DNA of 64,000 nt, from assembly GCA_964511665.1 (NCBI GenBank), contig CAZEHA010000007.1:23997-87996 (forward strand). The letters are read 5' to 3'. The notes under the pieces are model-generated. The model ran no database searches. It was not told the DNA's origin and was given only the letters and a program-made list of their open reading frames with translations. This document shows positions 19,501 to 28,475 of this stretch, in pieces. The DNA is from JAGOEF01 sp964511665. Lineage in GTDB: Bacteria; Bacteroidota; Bacteroidia; Bacteroidales; ML635J-15. How positions within the stretch are numbered: the first letter of the stretch is position 1; every line of letters starts with the position of its first letter. The translations under genes were made by a program, and so were the position numbers.

Positions 19501-20837
19501 TTTGTATTAGGCGCGTTGGTGTTGCCCTGCACATAGTTCCATCCCCAATAAGCCGGGTTGGCATTGAAATCTGTATAGGTGCTATGAGATTGAAACTGTC
19601 CGAAGTTACCTTGTGCCTTTGGACCGTTCCCGGCAACCGAGCTGCTTCCAAAATCGACCGCCCAGGTGGTAGCTGTTGAGCCATCGTAGTTGTTTCCGGT
19701 TAAGCCGGCACCACGGGTTAAGGTTGCATGGGTGTGACTCGATGTAGCAAATGCCGAGGCATGATAACCGTCGAGTAAATCTGAGTTAAGATTTATTACC
19801 ATCGTTGTTGACGAAACAGCCAATGGCGCTGTCCCGGTAGCCTGTGTTGATACCAATTGGTTTGTGGTTCGGATGTTGCCACCTGAGACGTCTAGTTTTG
19901 TTCCGGGCGAACTGGTGCCAATCCCAACATTTGCGGTATTATTATTATAAATATTATTTCCGCTTATTGTCCACACACTGTTCAGTGTGCTGCCAGCCCA
20001 GCTTAATCCAGTTCCTACCGTGAATAACGATGATGCAGCCGAAACGCCAAGATTTCCACTTGCATCAACCCGCAGAAAACCATTGGTGTAGTAGGCCAAT
20101 CGAACTGTTCCTGTAGTATGTAACTGGGCTGTAGGTGATGAGACACCAATGCCGGTGTTGCCTGAAATGTAAAAAAGTCCATTAAAATATCCCGCCCAAC
20201 CACTTCCACTGGTTCCATATACACCATAGATCCCTCCGGTGCCGTAAACGCCAGTCCCTCCTCCACCATTACCGTAAACCCCATAGTTTCCACTTCCATA
20301 CACCCCATACGTTCCATTTCCATATACTCCGTATGTGCCGGTTCCATATACTCCCCTGTTGCTTCCTGCGTCAGCAAGTGTTGCAGTTGTGGTGCCGTTT
20401 GTAAAATATCCTGTTCCCGAAACATGTAACTTATACATCGGAGAGCTGGTTCCTATTCCCACATTGGTGCCATTGTCGAAAATTTGTGAATTCCCCAATG
20501 AATTGGCCCCTGTGAATTTCGAAACATAATTTGTTGTTCCTGAAGCATCAATCCCGGCACTTATTCTAGTCCACAAGGTTCCATTATAAAAATAGAACCC
20601 GGGCTGGTTGTCGGTTTGATAAATAAGCAATCCATTGGCAGGGTTTGTAAGATTGCCCCGCTGTGCCAAGGTCAGCCTTGGAATTAGAATACCTCCCGAC
20701 GTGGATTGCACATCGAGCATGGCCGAAGCATGGGCTGCTGCACCATCGGTGTTGATGGCTACCCCTTGGGCAAACAATGCTCCCGGAACTGTCAGGAGCA
20801 TGAGTGATATAGCAATTAGCAGGTAAACGTTTTTCAT
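16584..20837 (-). CDS. Giant secreted tail-fibre-like protein B (1,417 aa) with knob-like domain
   Basis: Signal peptide (MKNVYLLIAISLMLL...LFAQ) and the family head domain. Then a GVYG repeat block (about residues 165-215), repeated VGIGTSSP-x-x-KLxV units, and an LLDGYHASAF...SHTHA segment like those in phage and pyocin tail fibres. This is followed by a region ending GIWMRTVENGTIGTWTRID that resembles a pyocin-knob domain. The C-terminal domain with WSRGEVLGF, GVMFNEN and TPIWWDG is shared with A and C, ending in a Pro/Glu/Ser-rich tail. No phage morphogenesis genes are nearby. It lies 34 bp downstream of the T9SS-sorted gene and 66 bp upstream of gene C, so it is likely co-transcribed. 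Confidence 0.8.
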   Translation of the reverse strand: MKNVYLLIAISLMLLTVPGALFAQGVAINTDGAAAHASAMLDVQSTSGGILIPRLTLAQRGNLTNPANGLLIYQTDNQPGFYFYNGTLWTRISAGIDASGTTNYVSKFTGANSLGNSQIFDNGTNVGIGTSSPMYKLHVSGTGYFTNGTTTATLADAGSNRGVYGTGTYGVYGNGTYGVYGSGNYGVYGNGGGGTGVYGTGGIYGVYGTSGSGWAGYFNGLFYISGNTGIGVSSPTAQLHTTGTVRLAYYTNGFLRVDASGNLGVSAASSLFTVGTGLSWAGSTLNSVWTISGNNIYNNNTANVGIGTSSPGTKLDVSGGNIRTTNQLVSTQATGTAPLAVSSTTMVINLNSDLLDGYHASAFATSSHTHATLTRGAGLTGNNYDGSTATTWAVDFGSSSVAGNGPKAQGNFGQFQSHSTYTDFNANPAYWGWNYVQGNTNAPNTNSSQWYREVISLGDAYPARGAGGYSLELAFPRYNTTTAGIWMRTVENGTIGTWTRIDANGLSVSGTTNRVAKFISANAVGNSQIFDNGTNVGIGTASPTQKLYVAGGNILNEGILYQNTWLGQGSGAHGISWYQPSFVTWFDYMAPPGTTNAPSGTAAPTDATANVTSWARRFNIESLAGYGWIFESGSNTAGSAPTAKFAISSNTGNFHSTGSGVVDGTLRAGAYATLGSGTSAGYYQDATNGAYRAIVGAGTTNGYYFQTNAGGTTTMYVGLGGTYNGKVGIGTTTPSFSLHVPSGYIGTDYINTTDNVVGSGVTGIMVKAGDNYHRTASAAAIAAFLNATGTWIPNNGIGDWQIASSSTATDYTTASLELRESNFSGASGIPPRLGFHWGGVVASQIGIESSGRIAILNNPGSSYESLIGNNLYANAEIYVNNWVRHNDNDGTYWSNNGWHIYPKDASDMYLRTGSGNGGICGTVGDATARGYLHWTTGNEIGLLDNVRSWQLRAWNGGTEIYDATYNNSSYAYYYRNRYGVDTDHTFGIYFGSDASTAYGIFRESGAWTNPYPDLRIAFHTGIKLGANASYNGIRFYNDYDMSTLVMSVNDASTSGINNVYIPYMLGVGAYPSANYHIYAYDSPYTSGTGYGNGYSRSCINGADLNVQTYEFGTTGYAYNDYTRCGGVLGAQWSASYWGSLGYKNSGGTGYGCYYTSVSSGSGFMNNNGIVSGIGSGGYGGVMGGWSRGEVLGFTTAGELYASYNLGNEYTSGVSADIVTTGNERHAAYSVTSYDIKVYGDGKAKLVNGVCYVQYSKEFTNLISADKVPTITVSALGECEGVYIVNADKNGFTVKEFRGGQSNVEFSWIAIATRADAHELNTLPADIKNRDFDKNLKGVMFNENNKNQSATPIWWDGNTVRFDAQPEEPKPAKTEDLSPMKSTQGDSRNDNSSPELSPLEHSKRNASDVQNEYYAPKK

Positions 20838-20871
20838 ATAGTTTCGATTTGTTTTACATTAGAATGCGGTG

Positions 20872-22413
20872 TTAATGCTTGTCGATTTTTATGGTTTGGG
20901 TGAAGTCGCTGCACACTACTTTTACAGCATACATAGCCGGACACAAATGCCCCAGATGTATTTCGGTGCCAAAGCTGCCGTAGCTGTTGTCGAGTTTTTC
21001 GGCATATAGCAATTTGCCCAGCATATCGTAAATTAACACCTGCGATTGCTCTCCATTCATGTTTTCGCCTTTTATGTACAATATGTCGCGGAACGGATTT
21101 GGATATACCATAACCACCGGATTGCTTACTTCGTAGCAATAAGCCACCAGGCTATTGCTATACTCGAAGCTGCCATCAATATCTACGGTCTTCAACCGGT
21201 AATACTTGGCTGTGTGCTCGTTTCTGAGGTCGGTAAAATTATAGTAGAGAAGCTCGTTGCTGTTTCCGGCCGCAGGAATTCTGCCAATTTCTTCGAAGTC
21301 AATTGCATTTAGCGATTTCTCAATCACAAAATAGGCACTGTTGATTTCGCTGGCAGTTTGCCATTCGAGCAGCACCGTTTCGTTGTGGCAGATACTCGAA
21401 AAGCTTACAAGTTCTACCGGCAATGGGTCGATGTCGTTCTTCGACCCAAATGTTACCACTTTGGTGCCCTTCGACGAAAACGGAATGGGGCCCGAACTGA
21501 TATACCCCTCGTTGTGATTGCCCTGAGCTGTTCCGCCCAAATCGACCCACATGCCGTCGTAGTAGGTTAGCGATAAATCGGCCGGGTCGTAGTCGCTGTC
21601 GTCGCCGGCACACAGGCTGTGTATGCAAATCTCGCCAAGGGCGTGGGCATTGTTTTTCCAGTATAGGGTTACACTGGTAAGGTTCACAGGCGAGTTTACC
21701 ACCCAGTGCTCTCTGTCGCTTACATGGTGCAGATCCGTATCCATATTGCCGCCATGTTCCCACCAGTCGGGCATACCTTCGTTCGAAAACTTATAGTGTA
21801 CCTGCACCGAGGCCGATGAGGCCGGAGTGGCAGCAAAGGGCGCCCAAACCACATAGTTCTCGGGGTTCGAGTCTCCATCGAGGTCGCGCTGGGTGATGTT
21901 GCCTACCGGAAAGGTGAAGGCCGTGCTGCCGTTTTTCTGCACGTTTCCATCGATAAAACTGTTCATGCTGCCTGTGGTAGTTGCCGAGCCGTCGAGAAAA
22001 ATTACTTTGTTCCCGGCAGTATTTATTACACCATCGGTCAGATTCAGTTGAGTGGCTATGCTCAAGTCGTCGCTCAGCACTATGGCATGCGATGCCGCTG
22101 CCGAGTTGTTAATGCTCAGCGTTTTAAAACTGCTGCCCCCGCTTTGTATGGTTTGCACCTCGCTGCCGTTGAATGTAACGGCTCCATTGGCTCCATTGCT
22201 GAACACTGCCGGCGATACGTTGGTCCAGTTACCCGATACCGAAATATTCGTGTTGTAATAAAACGACGCGTTATCGCCCGAATTATTCAGGTTCTTAAAT
22301 ATCAGATAGGTTCCCGAAGGTACATTGATTTTTGCTCCGGAATTTACTATGGTTTGGGAATGAAGAATACCAGTAATCACCAGAAAAAGTGCTATTAAAA
22401 TATGTTTATTCAT
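20872..22413 (-). CDS. T9SS-sorted surface protein inside the tail-fibre-like array
   Basis: 513 residues. Signal peptide (MNKHILIALFLVITGILHSQ), an N-terminal beta-helix-like region with repeated Asn/Ser/Thr strands (GTYLIFKNLNN, GAVTFNGSEVQTI), a second beta domain with aromatic-rich strands, an FN3-like region (VLLEWQTASEINSAYFVIEK...YYRLKTVDIDG), and a C-terminal type A sorting domain (VYPNPFRDILYI ... LIYDMLGKLL ... YAVKVV). That C-terminus directs export and attachment by the type IX system. Two sampled 60-base rows (21601, 21781) are about 57% G+C against 28-48% in two rows of the sugar locus, so composition or codon use differs from its surroundings. It sits between genes A and B, 31 and 34 bp from them. 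Confidence 0.82.
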   Translation of the reverse strand: MNKHILIALFLVITGILHSQTIVNSGAKINVPSGTYLIFKNLNNSGDNASFYYNTNISVSGNWTNVSPAVFSNGANGAVTFNGSEVQTIQSGGSSFKTLSINNSAAASHAIVLSDDLSIATQLNLTDGVINTAGNKVIFLDGSATTTGSMNSFIDGNVQKNGSTAFTFPVGNITQRDLDGDSNPENYVVWAPFAATPASSASVQVHYKFSNEGMPDWWEHGGNMDTDLHHVSDREHWVVNSPVNLTSVTLYWKNNAHALGEICIHSLCAGDDSDYDPADLSLTYYDGMWVDLGGTAQGNHNEGYISSGPIPFSSKGTKVVTFGSKNDIDPLPVELVSFSSICHNETVLLEWQTASEINSAYFVIEKSLNAIDFEEIGRIPAAGNSNELLYYNFTDLRNEHTAKYYRLKTVDIDGSFEYSNSLVAYCYEVSNPVVMVYPNPFRDILYIKGENMNGEQSQVLIYDMLGKLLYAEKLDNSYGSFGTEIHLGHLCPAMYAVKVVCSDFTQTIKIDKH

Positions 22414-22444
22414 TGTACTTATTTTTTAAGTTTTGAACAAAGTC

Positions 22445-25400
22445 CTATTGGTTCTGCGAAGGCATCATTTTACGTTCTTCCTCCATTTTTTTACCCATAT
22501 CAACAGGTTTTTCGGGAAGTGCATCGAATCGAATTTGTGTACCATCCCACCACATGGGTGTAGCTGAATTATTGAGCTCGTTTTCGTTGAACATAAAACC
22601 TCGAATATTTTGGTTGAAACGCTCGTTTTCCAAATCTTTGGGAAGTGCAGCATTGTTGTGATCGATTCGCCGGCCAACAGCAATCCATGTAAAATCAAGA
22701 TTGGTGTTATTGTTATCAGCCACAGCTACCGTAAATCCTTCGGTGGTAATGGTTTTAATATACACAGGAGCCCAACCGCCAATGGGTGTAATGGTTACAT
22801 TTGGCAAATTCTCGGCCGACAGCATCGAGGCAAAATAGGAGTCGAATTTTACGTAAACCTCGTTTCCGGATATGTTACCTTTTCCATCAGCATAGATTTT
22901 AAGTTCGGTTGAGGTGACCGCAAATGCAGCTTTTCTTCCGTCACCGGTTTCAACAATATCGGCAGAATAACCCTCGGTGTAGGCATTCCCATCGTTGTAC
23001 AGTGCAAACAACTCACCACTGGTGGCCATCCCCATAACCTCGCCACGCGACTAGGAGCCAAGAATTCCTCCATAGGCTCCAATACCAACAGTGTTTAATT
23101 CATCAGCAATTATAAAGCCCCCACCTGATGTGTATGATGTAAAATAGCCTCCATAGCCGGTTCCAACACTGTTTTTATAACCCAAAGCACCCCATGAATT
23201 TGCTGAGCTGTTATATCCCTGCACTCCGGAACAACGGTTGTAATCGCCATAATTCCAACCTTGCACACCTGCTGTATATTCCCTTCCCCAATAGGCATAA
23301 CCTTTAACGCCACCCTGCATACCACCGCTATAATCGGTTCCATTGTAACTGCATGTGTGATAATTATAACTAGCCCAATAATTACCGGCTGCTGAACCAC
23401 TGGGATTGGACTGGTATGCATAGTTGGTGTAATTTGTTGTGTAGGCATTATAACTGTAGTGTTGTGCATCGAGGTAATGATAGCTGGTTCCTGCAATATG
23501 GAGTTTAGAAGAAGGACTTGTCGTTCCAATCCCAATATTGCCCCCCGAACCCGAGATATCGGCTGCGCCACTCCCCAATCTAATTGTTGCTACTGCCGAA
23601 TTCTGTACACCATAAATGCCTAATGTATTTGCCACGTTAACATCCCATAGTTCAGCATCGTCGCCACCTCTAAAATAGGAAGCGCCATTGGCATTGGCAT
23701 AAATTTTATTGGTTGAACGGATATCGCCTGATACATCAAGTTTATACCCCGGACTTGTTGTGCCAACACCCACACTGGAACCGTTATCATAAATCTGAGA
23801 ATTGCCAACACTGTTGGCGCCTGTAAACTTGGCTACATAATTGGTAGAACCGGAAATATCGCTGGCACTCATCATTTTTTTCCATGCACTCCAAGTTGTT
23901 GTACCCGTTGAAGTGCGAATCCACATGTTTCCGTTTTGAGTGAAGCCTAACTGATGCATGGGACCACCCGAGTAGTCGGTACCGGTACCATAGGGACGGT
24001 ACGACAACACCCCATGATAGGTGCCACCGTCGACAAGTCCATCGGTAGTGTTGGTTTTAAAGTCGGCTTGCAGGGCCGGTTCATACGTATCAGGATTGGG
24101 GTTGCTTGCCCTTGTGTCGGCCGAAATCATACGTCGCACCCTCGCTCGGTCAAATTCCCCCGAGGTTATATGTGAAGCAGCATGTGTATGGCTTGCAAGC
24201 GCAAATGCCGAAGCATGATTGCCATCGAGCAGGTCGGCATTCAGATTGGTAACCACAGTAGTTGAGCTTACAGCCAGAGGTGCTGTGCCGGTTGCGGCTG
24301 TCGAAATAAGCTGATTATTGGTCCTTATGGCTCCACCCGCGACATCGATTTTAACACCGGGTGAAGTTGTCCCAACACCGAGATTACCCCCCACATAGGT
24401 GTTTCCGGTAAAATATCCTGCCCAGTTTGTGGTGCCATTCGAGGCATCGCCATACACTCCGTAATTTGTGGTATTTGCTCCTGTAACCGAACCACGCACA
24501 CCATAGGCGGTGGTACCCGTACCGGTTACCTGTCCGTAAACTCCATACCGGGTTCCGGATGCTCCTGCTCCGGAACTAAGTGCCTGAATACCATATTGAG
24601 TTCCTGTGCTTGTTGAGCTGTTTCGGAAGTAACCGCCCCTGCCACCATTGCTTGATGTTTCTCCGCGAATACCATATTGAGTTCCCACTGTATATATGCC
24701 ATAATTGGTATCGCCACCCGTTGCAGAAACATACAACCCATAGTTGTTTGTTGCAGTACCCGTGCTTCCGGTGAAAGTACCATTTGAGGTTATATAACCT
24801 CCGTATTTATTTATACCGTCGGTTGTGGTATTGGTAGCCAGATTTTGCACGTAGAGATTGTGAGTTGTGGTAGTAACGGCTGCATTGCTTACGTAAGTGT
24901 GCAAACGACCTGTTGGAGTAGTTGTTCCAACACCTGTACTTCCATTATTTTCGACGGTGAATACCACCCCTGAATTGGCAGTTTCGGTGCCCGATGAGAG
25001 CCGTAGTATCGGACTTGTCGCATCCGCCTGATTGATATACACGGCTGTTCCCCCGGTATTTCGCGTAAAATGGTAGTAATTGGTGTTGCCGGCAGTAGTG
25101 CGATACCCACCCGATTGCACCATACCGTTTACATGCAGCTTTTGGGCAGGGCTTGCCGTACCAATACCTACGTTTGTTCCATTGTCGAATATCTGAGAAT
25201 TGCCAAGCGAAACACCGTCGGGTGTGAATTTACTCACATAATTCAGTGTGCCGCTGCCCGACACCAAACCTGCCGACGATGCGGTGCTTGCCGAAAGCAA
25301 TCCGTTGTTATCGGTCATAACAAGGGCAGTTCCAGAACCTCCAAGAACCTGAAACCTTACGCCTCCGGTAGTGTGGAGCTGAGTTGAGGGAGATGTTGTT

Positions 25401-26326
25401 CCAATACCTGTGCTTCCCGAAATATATGTGTTCCCCATAAAATATCCGGCCCAGTTGGTGGTACCACCTGAAGCGTTCCCATATATTGCATAGTTGGTGG
25501 TTGCACTGCCATTTACAAGAGCATAAACACCAAACTTTGTCCCTGTGCCGGTACCTCCGCTAGCCTGTGCACGTAAAGCATATTGTGTTCCGGTACCGGT
25601 TGCTGTATTCGAAAAATACCCACCATATCCATTATTGGTTGAAGTTTGTCCATAAACTCCATAAACGGTACCAACCCCATAAATTGCAGTACCCGATGAG
25701 GCCCATACGCCATAGTTGTTATCGGCACCCGTGGCTACAGTATAAATACCATAGTTGTTGGTTGCTGCACCACTTCCACCGGTAAACGCACCTTGCGAAA
25801 CAAAGTATCCACCAAATTTATTTACTCCATCGGTAGTTGTGTTGGTGGCCTGGTTTTGCGAATACAGTGCGTATGTAGTTGCAGTAACTGCTCCGCTTCC
25901 GATATTGGTATGTATTCGTCCCAAGGGAGAAGTGGTTCCCACTCCCAAATTGCTACCTATATACCCGTTGCCACTAATGCGAAAGCCGGCTGTTTGATCG
26001 GTTGCCACTTGATTCAAAATATAATCGTTGGTGCCGCCGGCAAACATTTTTACCCATGCAGAACCTGTGTAATAATAAAAACCGGGGCCATTAGTACCAT
26101 CTCCTACTAGGTTAAATATCATTAAGCCTGTGGCCGGATTGGCCGGATTGCTTGCCCAGTTGGCAATGCGCGGTACCAATAAACCTTTGTTTGTCGATTG
26201 CACATCGAGCATAGCCGAAGCATGTGCCGCTGCTCCGTCGGTATTAATGGCTACCCCTTGGGCAAACATTGCTACAGGCATAAATAATGCACAAGCAATA
26301 ACAATTACACGGTATATTTTTTTCAT
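22445..26326 (-). pseudogene. Giant tail-fibre-like protein A interrupted by one in-frame TAG
   Basis: Two open frames, 23051-26326 (1,091 aa) and 22445-23035 (196 aa), are in the same phase. They are separated by one TAG (minus strand, 23051-23053) and five sense codons (SRGEV). In paralogues B and C the same position is Trp in GGWSRGEVLGF, so TGG to TAG is the minimal change. The N-terminal part has a signal peptide (...PVAMFAQ), head domain, seven VG(I/V)GTTSP repeats, two copies of a roughly 170-residue block beginning GR(I/L)HT, an LLDGNHASAF...SHTHA segment and a pyocin-knob-like region (YHGVLSYRPYG...WSAWKKM). The 196-residue part is the shared C-terminal domain (YVKFDSYF, GFMFNENE, WWDG). 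If the stop is real, the product lacks this domain. First gene of the array. Confidence 0.82.
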
Positions 26327-26349
26327 ATGCCTTAATTTATTTTAATACA

Positions 26350-26382
26350 CAAAAATACAAATTATATCAATTGATTTATCAA
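26350..26382 (-). promoter_or_regulatory. Promoter-like element before the tail-fibre-like array
   Basis: Minus-strand TATTTTTG (26350-26357) fits the -7 box, with a TTG (26380-26382) 22 bp upstream. It begins 23 bp ahead of the gene A start codon and could drive the whole A to C run. Confidence 0.4.
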
Positions 26383-26404
26383 TCAAATTGCGAATTATTC
26401 CGAT

Positions 26405-27295
26405 TTATCTATAAAAACTTAAGAGGAATTTTTTCATAAAAAAATAAATGTTGTGCATGCCTGCATTATTAATCGATTCAACATCGTCGGAGTGCTTGTG
26501 GTAATCGTCGTGCATGCCTGTGCTGAAAAAAACTACCGGAATTTTTTGTTTATTCGCAAAAGCACTGTGATCGCCCACGGGTAATTCTGTTTTTTTTAGT
26601 TGTAAATCAGCAAAAGCAACCGATGTTTCTATAATGCTGCTATCGACTGCCGGCGTGTTCGACGCATACAAAAGCATGTTTGTTTCAGGGTTCATTCTGC
26701 CAACCATATCGATGTTTACCACGAGTTTGATTTGTTCAAAAGAAACAGGCAGATTCTCCGACAGGTATTTCGACCCAAACAATCCGGGCTCGTGTGCAGC
26801 CAGTGCCACAAACAAAAAATTCGACTTTTTATACTGCCTCTTTTTCAATTCCCGTGCGAGTGACAGCATCATTGCCACACCACTGGCGTTATCGTCGGCA
26901 CCATTGTGCACGGCTGTTTTCCCATAACTGCGCGAACGTTTGCCACCCATTCCCAGGTGGTCGTAGTGGGCTACGATTAATATCGTGTTTTCGGTTTTGT
27001 TGTTAACGAATGCCATCACATTTACCGATTGTTTTTCGATGCTGTCGTCAAGCCATGTGAATTGCTGAAAATAATTCCTCTTAACTAGAGGTGGTATTCG
27101 CAGGCTCTGAAACTGTTCCGCAATAAAAAACGCCGATTTTTCTTCATAAATAGTACCTGCATCGCGACCACACAACGAATCGTGGGCCAGCACCGACACA
27201 ATATACTTCATATAGCATGTGTCGCAGGCGCGATGTTGAGCATAGCTAACTAAACTCAAACTTAATAACACCGAAAAAAAAGCTATTGTTTTCAT
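26405..27295 (-). CDS. Secreted M28-family zinc peptidase
   Basis: 296 residues with a signal peptide (MKTIAFFSVLLSLSLVSYAQ). Zinc-ligand motifs of the M28 aminopeptidase/glutaminyl-cyclase-like fold are present: the His-Asp of VAHYDHLGMG, Asp in NGADDNASG, Asp in VNIDMVGRM, and a late His in GDHSAF. The usual Glu-Glu after the second Asp ligand appears replaced near AAHEPGLFGS, where a single Glu remains. Expected role: exopeptidase on peptides in the periplasm. It has its own promoter and is unlikely to be co-transcribed with the sugar locus, which ends 126 bp upstream. Confidence 0.85.
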   Translation of the reverse strand: MKTIAFFSVLLSLSLVSYAQHRACDTCYMKYIVSVLAHDSLCGRDAGTIYEEKSAFFIAEQFQSLRIPPLVKRNYFQQFTWLDDSIEKQSVNVMAFVNNKTENTILIVAHYDHLGMGGKRSRSYGKTAVHNGADDNASGVAMMLSLARELKKRQYKKSNFLFVALAAHEPGLFGSKYLSENLPVSFEQIKLVVNIDMVGRMNPETNMLLYASNTPAVDSSIIETSVAFADLQLKKTELPVGDHSAFANKQKIPVVFFSTGMHDDYHKHSDDVESINNAGMHNIYFFMKKFLLSFYR

Positions 27296-27302
27296 ACAGC
27301 CT

Positions 27303-27336
27303 CAAAGTTAACAAAACTAAGTGGGTATTCACCAAA
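27303..27336 (-). promoter_or_regulatory. Promoter of the M28 peptidase gene
   Basis: Minus-strand TAACTTTG (27303-27310) fits the -7 consensus, and TTTG (27333-27336) lies 22 bp upstream. The element begins 7 bp before the ATG, so the leader would be very short. Confidence 0.5.
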
Positions 27337-27421
27337 CGATAGTTTATTATGAATTATTCTTTGACGAAAAAAAACAAGCCCAGGGCAAGTAATGGTTATT
27401 ATGAACAGTAATCTATTGGCA

Positions 27422-28366
27422 TTAAGTAATACGATGTTTATCTGAAGTAACATCATCATCAATTCCATATCGTCCTTTGTTCCACATATACATGTACCTA
27501 TAGCCTTCCGACATTAAAAGAGCCAGCAAACTGCCGTTTGTTCTGCCGGCAATCATGCATTGGCAGCGCGAAAGCAGTACAATCGATTCCAGATATTCAA
27601 GACCTTTGAAATACTTATCGCGTTCGCGGTTAAAACGTATCGCCGTTAAGCGTTTCCCTTGCGTTTCTCCGTATCGCATAGCATTGGTAAATATAAGTTT
27701 CTCTTTAAAGCACTCTTTGAAAACATTTAAAATTGAAGCATCTTCGGTTGCGAGAAAAACCTTACTGCATCCTTGTGTTTTAATTACTTCTTCGGCTTTC
27801 GCAATTACCTCATAAACCGAAGGTTGAACCGGATGTCCATATGGTTTGGTGTTTATGTAATCGGTTCCCCTGCACAACACTCCCAAAATGTTATCATTGC
27901 TTTGGACAAACAGTTCATTCATTGTTTTGTTGATGTGAATGTTCATCTCATCGGTTAACTTCAAATTTTCTTTTGTAAAAGCTTGCCAGTATTTCACCAA
28001 ATTATCGTTGGTTAAAAAATCCATGCTATCGTATGGTAAAAACACGGGAGTCCCGTCGATAGTTTCGCAATCGCGCAAAGATATTTGGCTAAGACCAATA
28101 CCGGCAGGTTGCTTAAAATAGAATTCCCAAGCATTACACTTCCCAACTTCGTTGCTTTCGAGATAGGAATTCAGGTAGCTTTGCATGTCGATAACAGGCG
28201 TCATTCCATTTTTAAAAGCATAATGCATTTGCCCAAGATTGGTTAAAATATACGACCCTAATCCAATGCCTTGATCGCTTCGTTTTATAATTAAATATGA
28301 CTTCTTCGACTGATGGCCGAAGGACTTTTTTGTTTTTCTTCTTATTTTTTTAATCAAATTCTTCAT
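27422..28366 (-). CDS. Fucosyltransferase-like (NodZ/POFUT-type fold) glycosyltransferase
   Basis: 314 residues, very basic N-terminus, no signal peptide. The motif LCRGTDYIN (about residue 158) resembles the nucleotide-sugar-binding HxRxxD/RGTD motif of the NodZ/O-fucosyltransferase GT-B superfamily, and the end segment CQCMIAGRTNGSLLALLMSEG matches the donor-binding C-terminal helix. The donor is probably GDP-fucose or a related sugar (inference). It is the last gene of the surface-polysaccharide locus, 109 bp after the methyltransferase gene. A second, divergent member of the same superfamily lies two genes upstream. Confidence 0.6.
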   Translation of the reverse strand: MKNLIKKIRRKTKKSFGHQSKKSYLIIKRSDQGIGLGSYILTNLGQMHYAFKNGMTPVIDMQSYLNSYLESNEVGKCNAWEFYFKQPAGIGLSQISLRDCETIDGTPVFLPYDSMDFLTNDNLVKYWQAFTKENLKLTDEMNIHINKTMNELFVQSNDNILGVLCRGTDYINTKPYGHPVQPSVYEVIAKAEEVIKTQGCSKVFLATEDASILNVFKECFKEKLIFTNAMRYGETQGKRLTAIRFNRERDKYFKGLEYLESIVLLSRCQCMIAGRTNGSLLALLMSEGYRYMYMWNKGRYGIDDDVTSDKHRIT

Positions 28367-28475
28367 TAATGTTATTCAGATATACAAATGCTCCCTCCGA
28401 AATTTGGAACAAATTGATTACTAAAAATCAAATAAAAATAATGTTTTTTTGATTTCAAAATTGCCATTGATGTCA

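Noticed and set aside
21320..21763. 147-codon open frame in the other minus-strand phase across the T9SS gene
   Set aside because: It is overlapped by the 513-codon T9SS gene, which has a signal peptide and sorting domain; long open frames arise from the local G+C-rich codon use.
9781..26326. Prophage or R-type bacteriocin region
   Set aside because: Only fibre-like modules with bacterial signal peptides are present; no terminase, capsid, portal, tail tube, baseplate, lysis or integrase gene flanks them.
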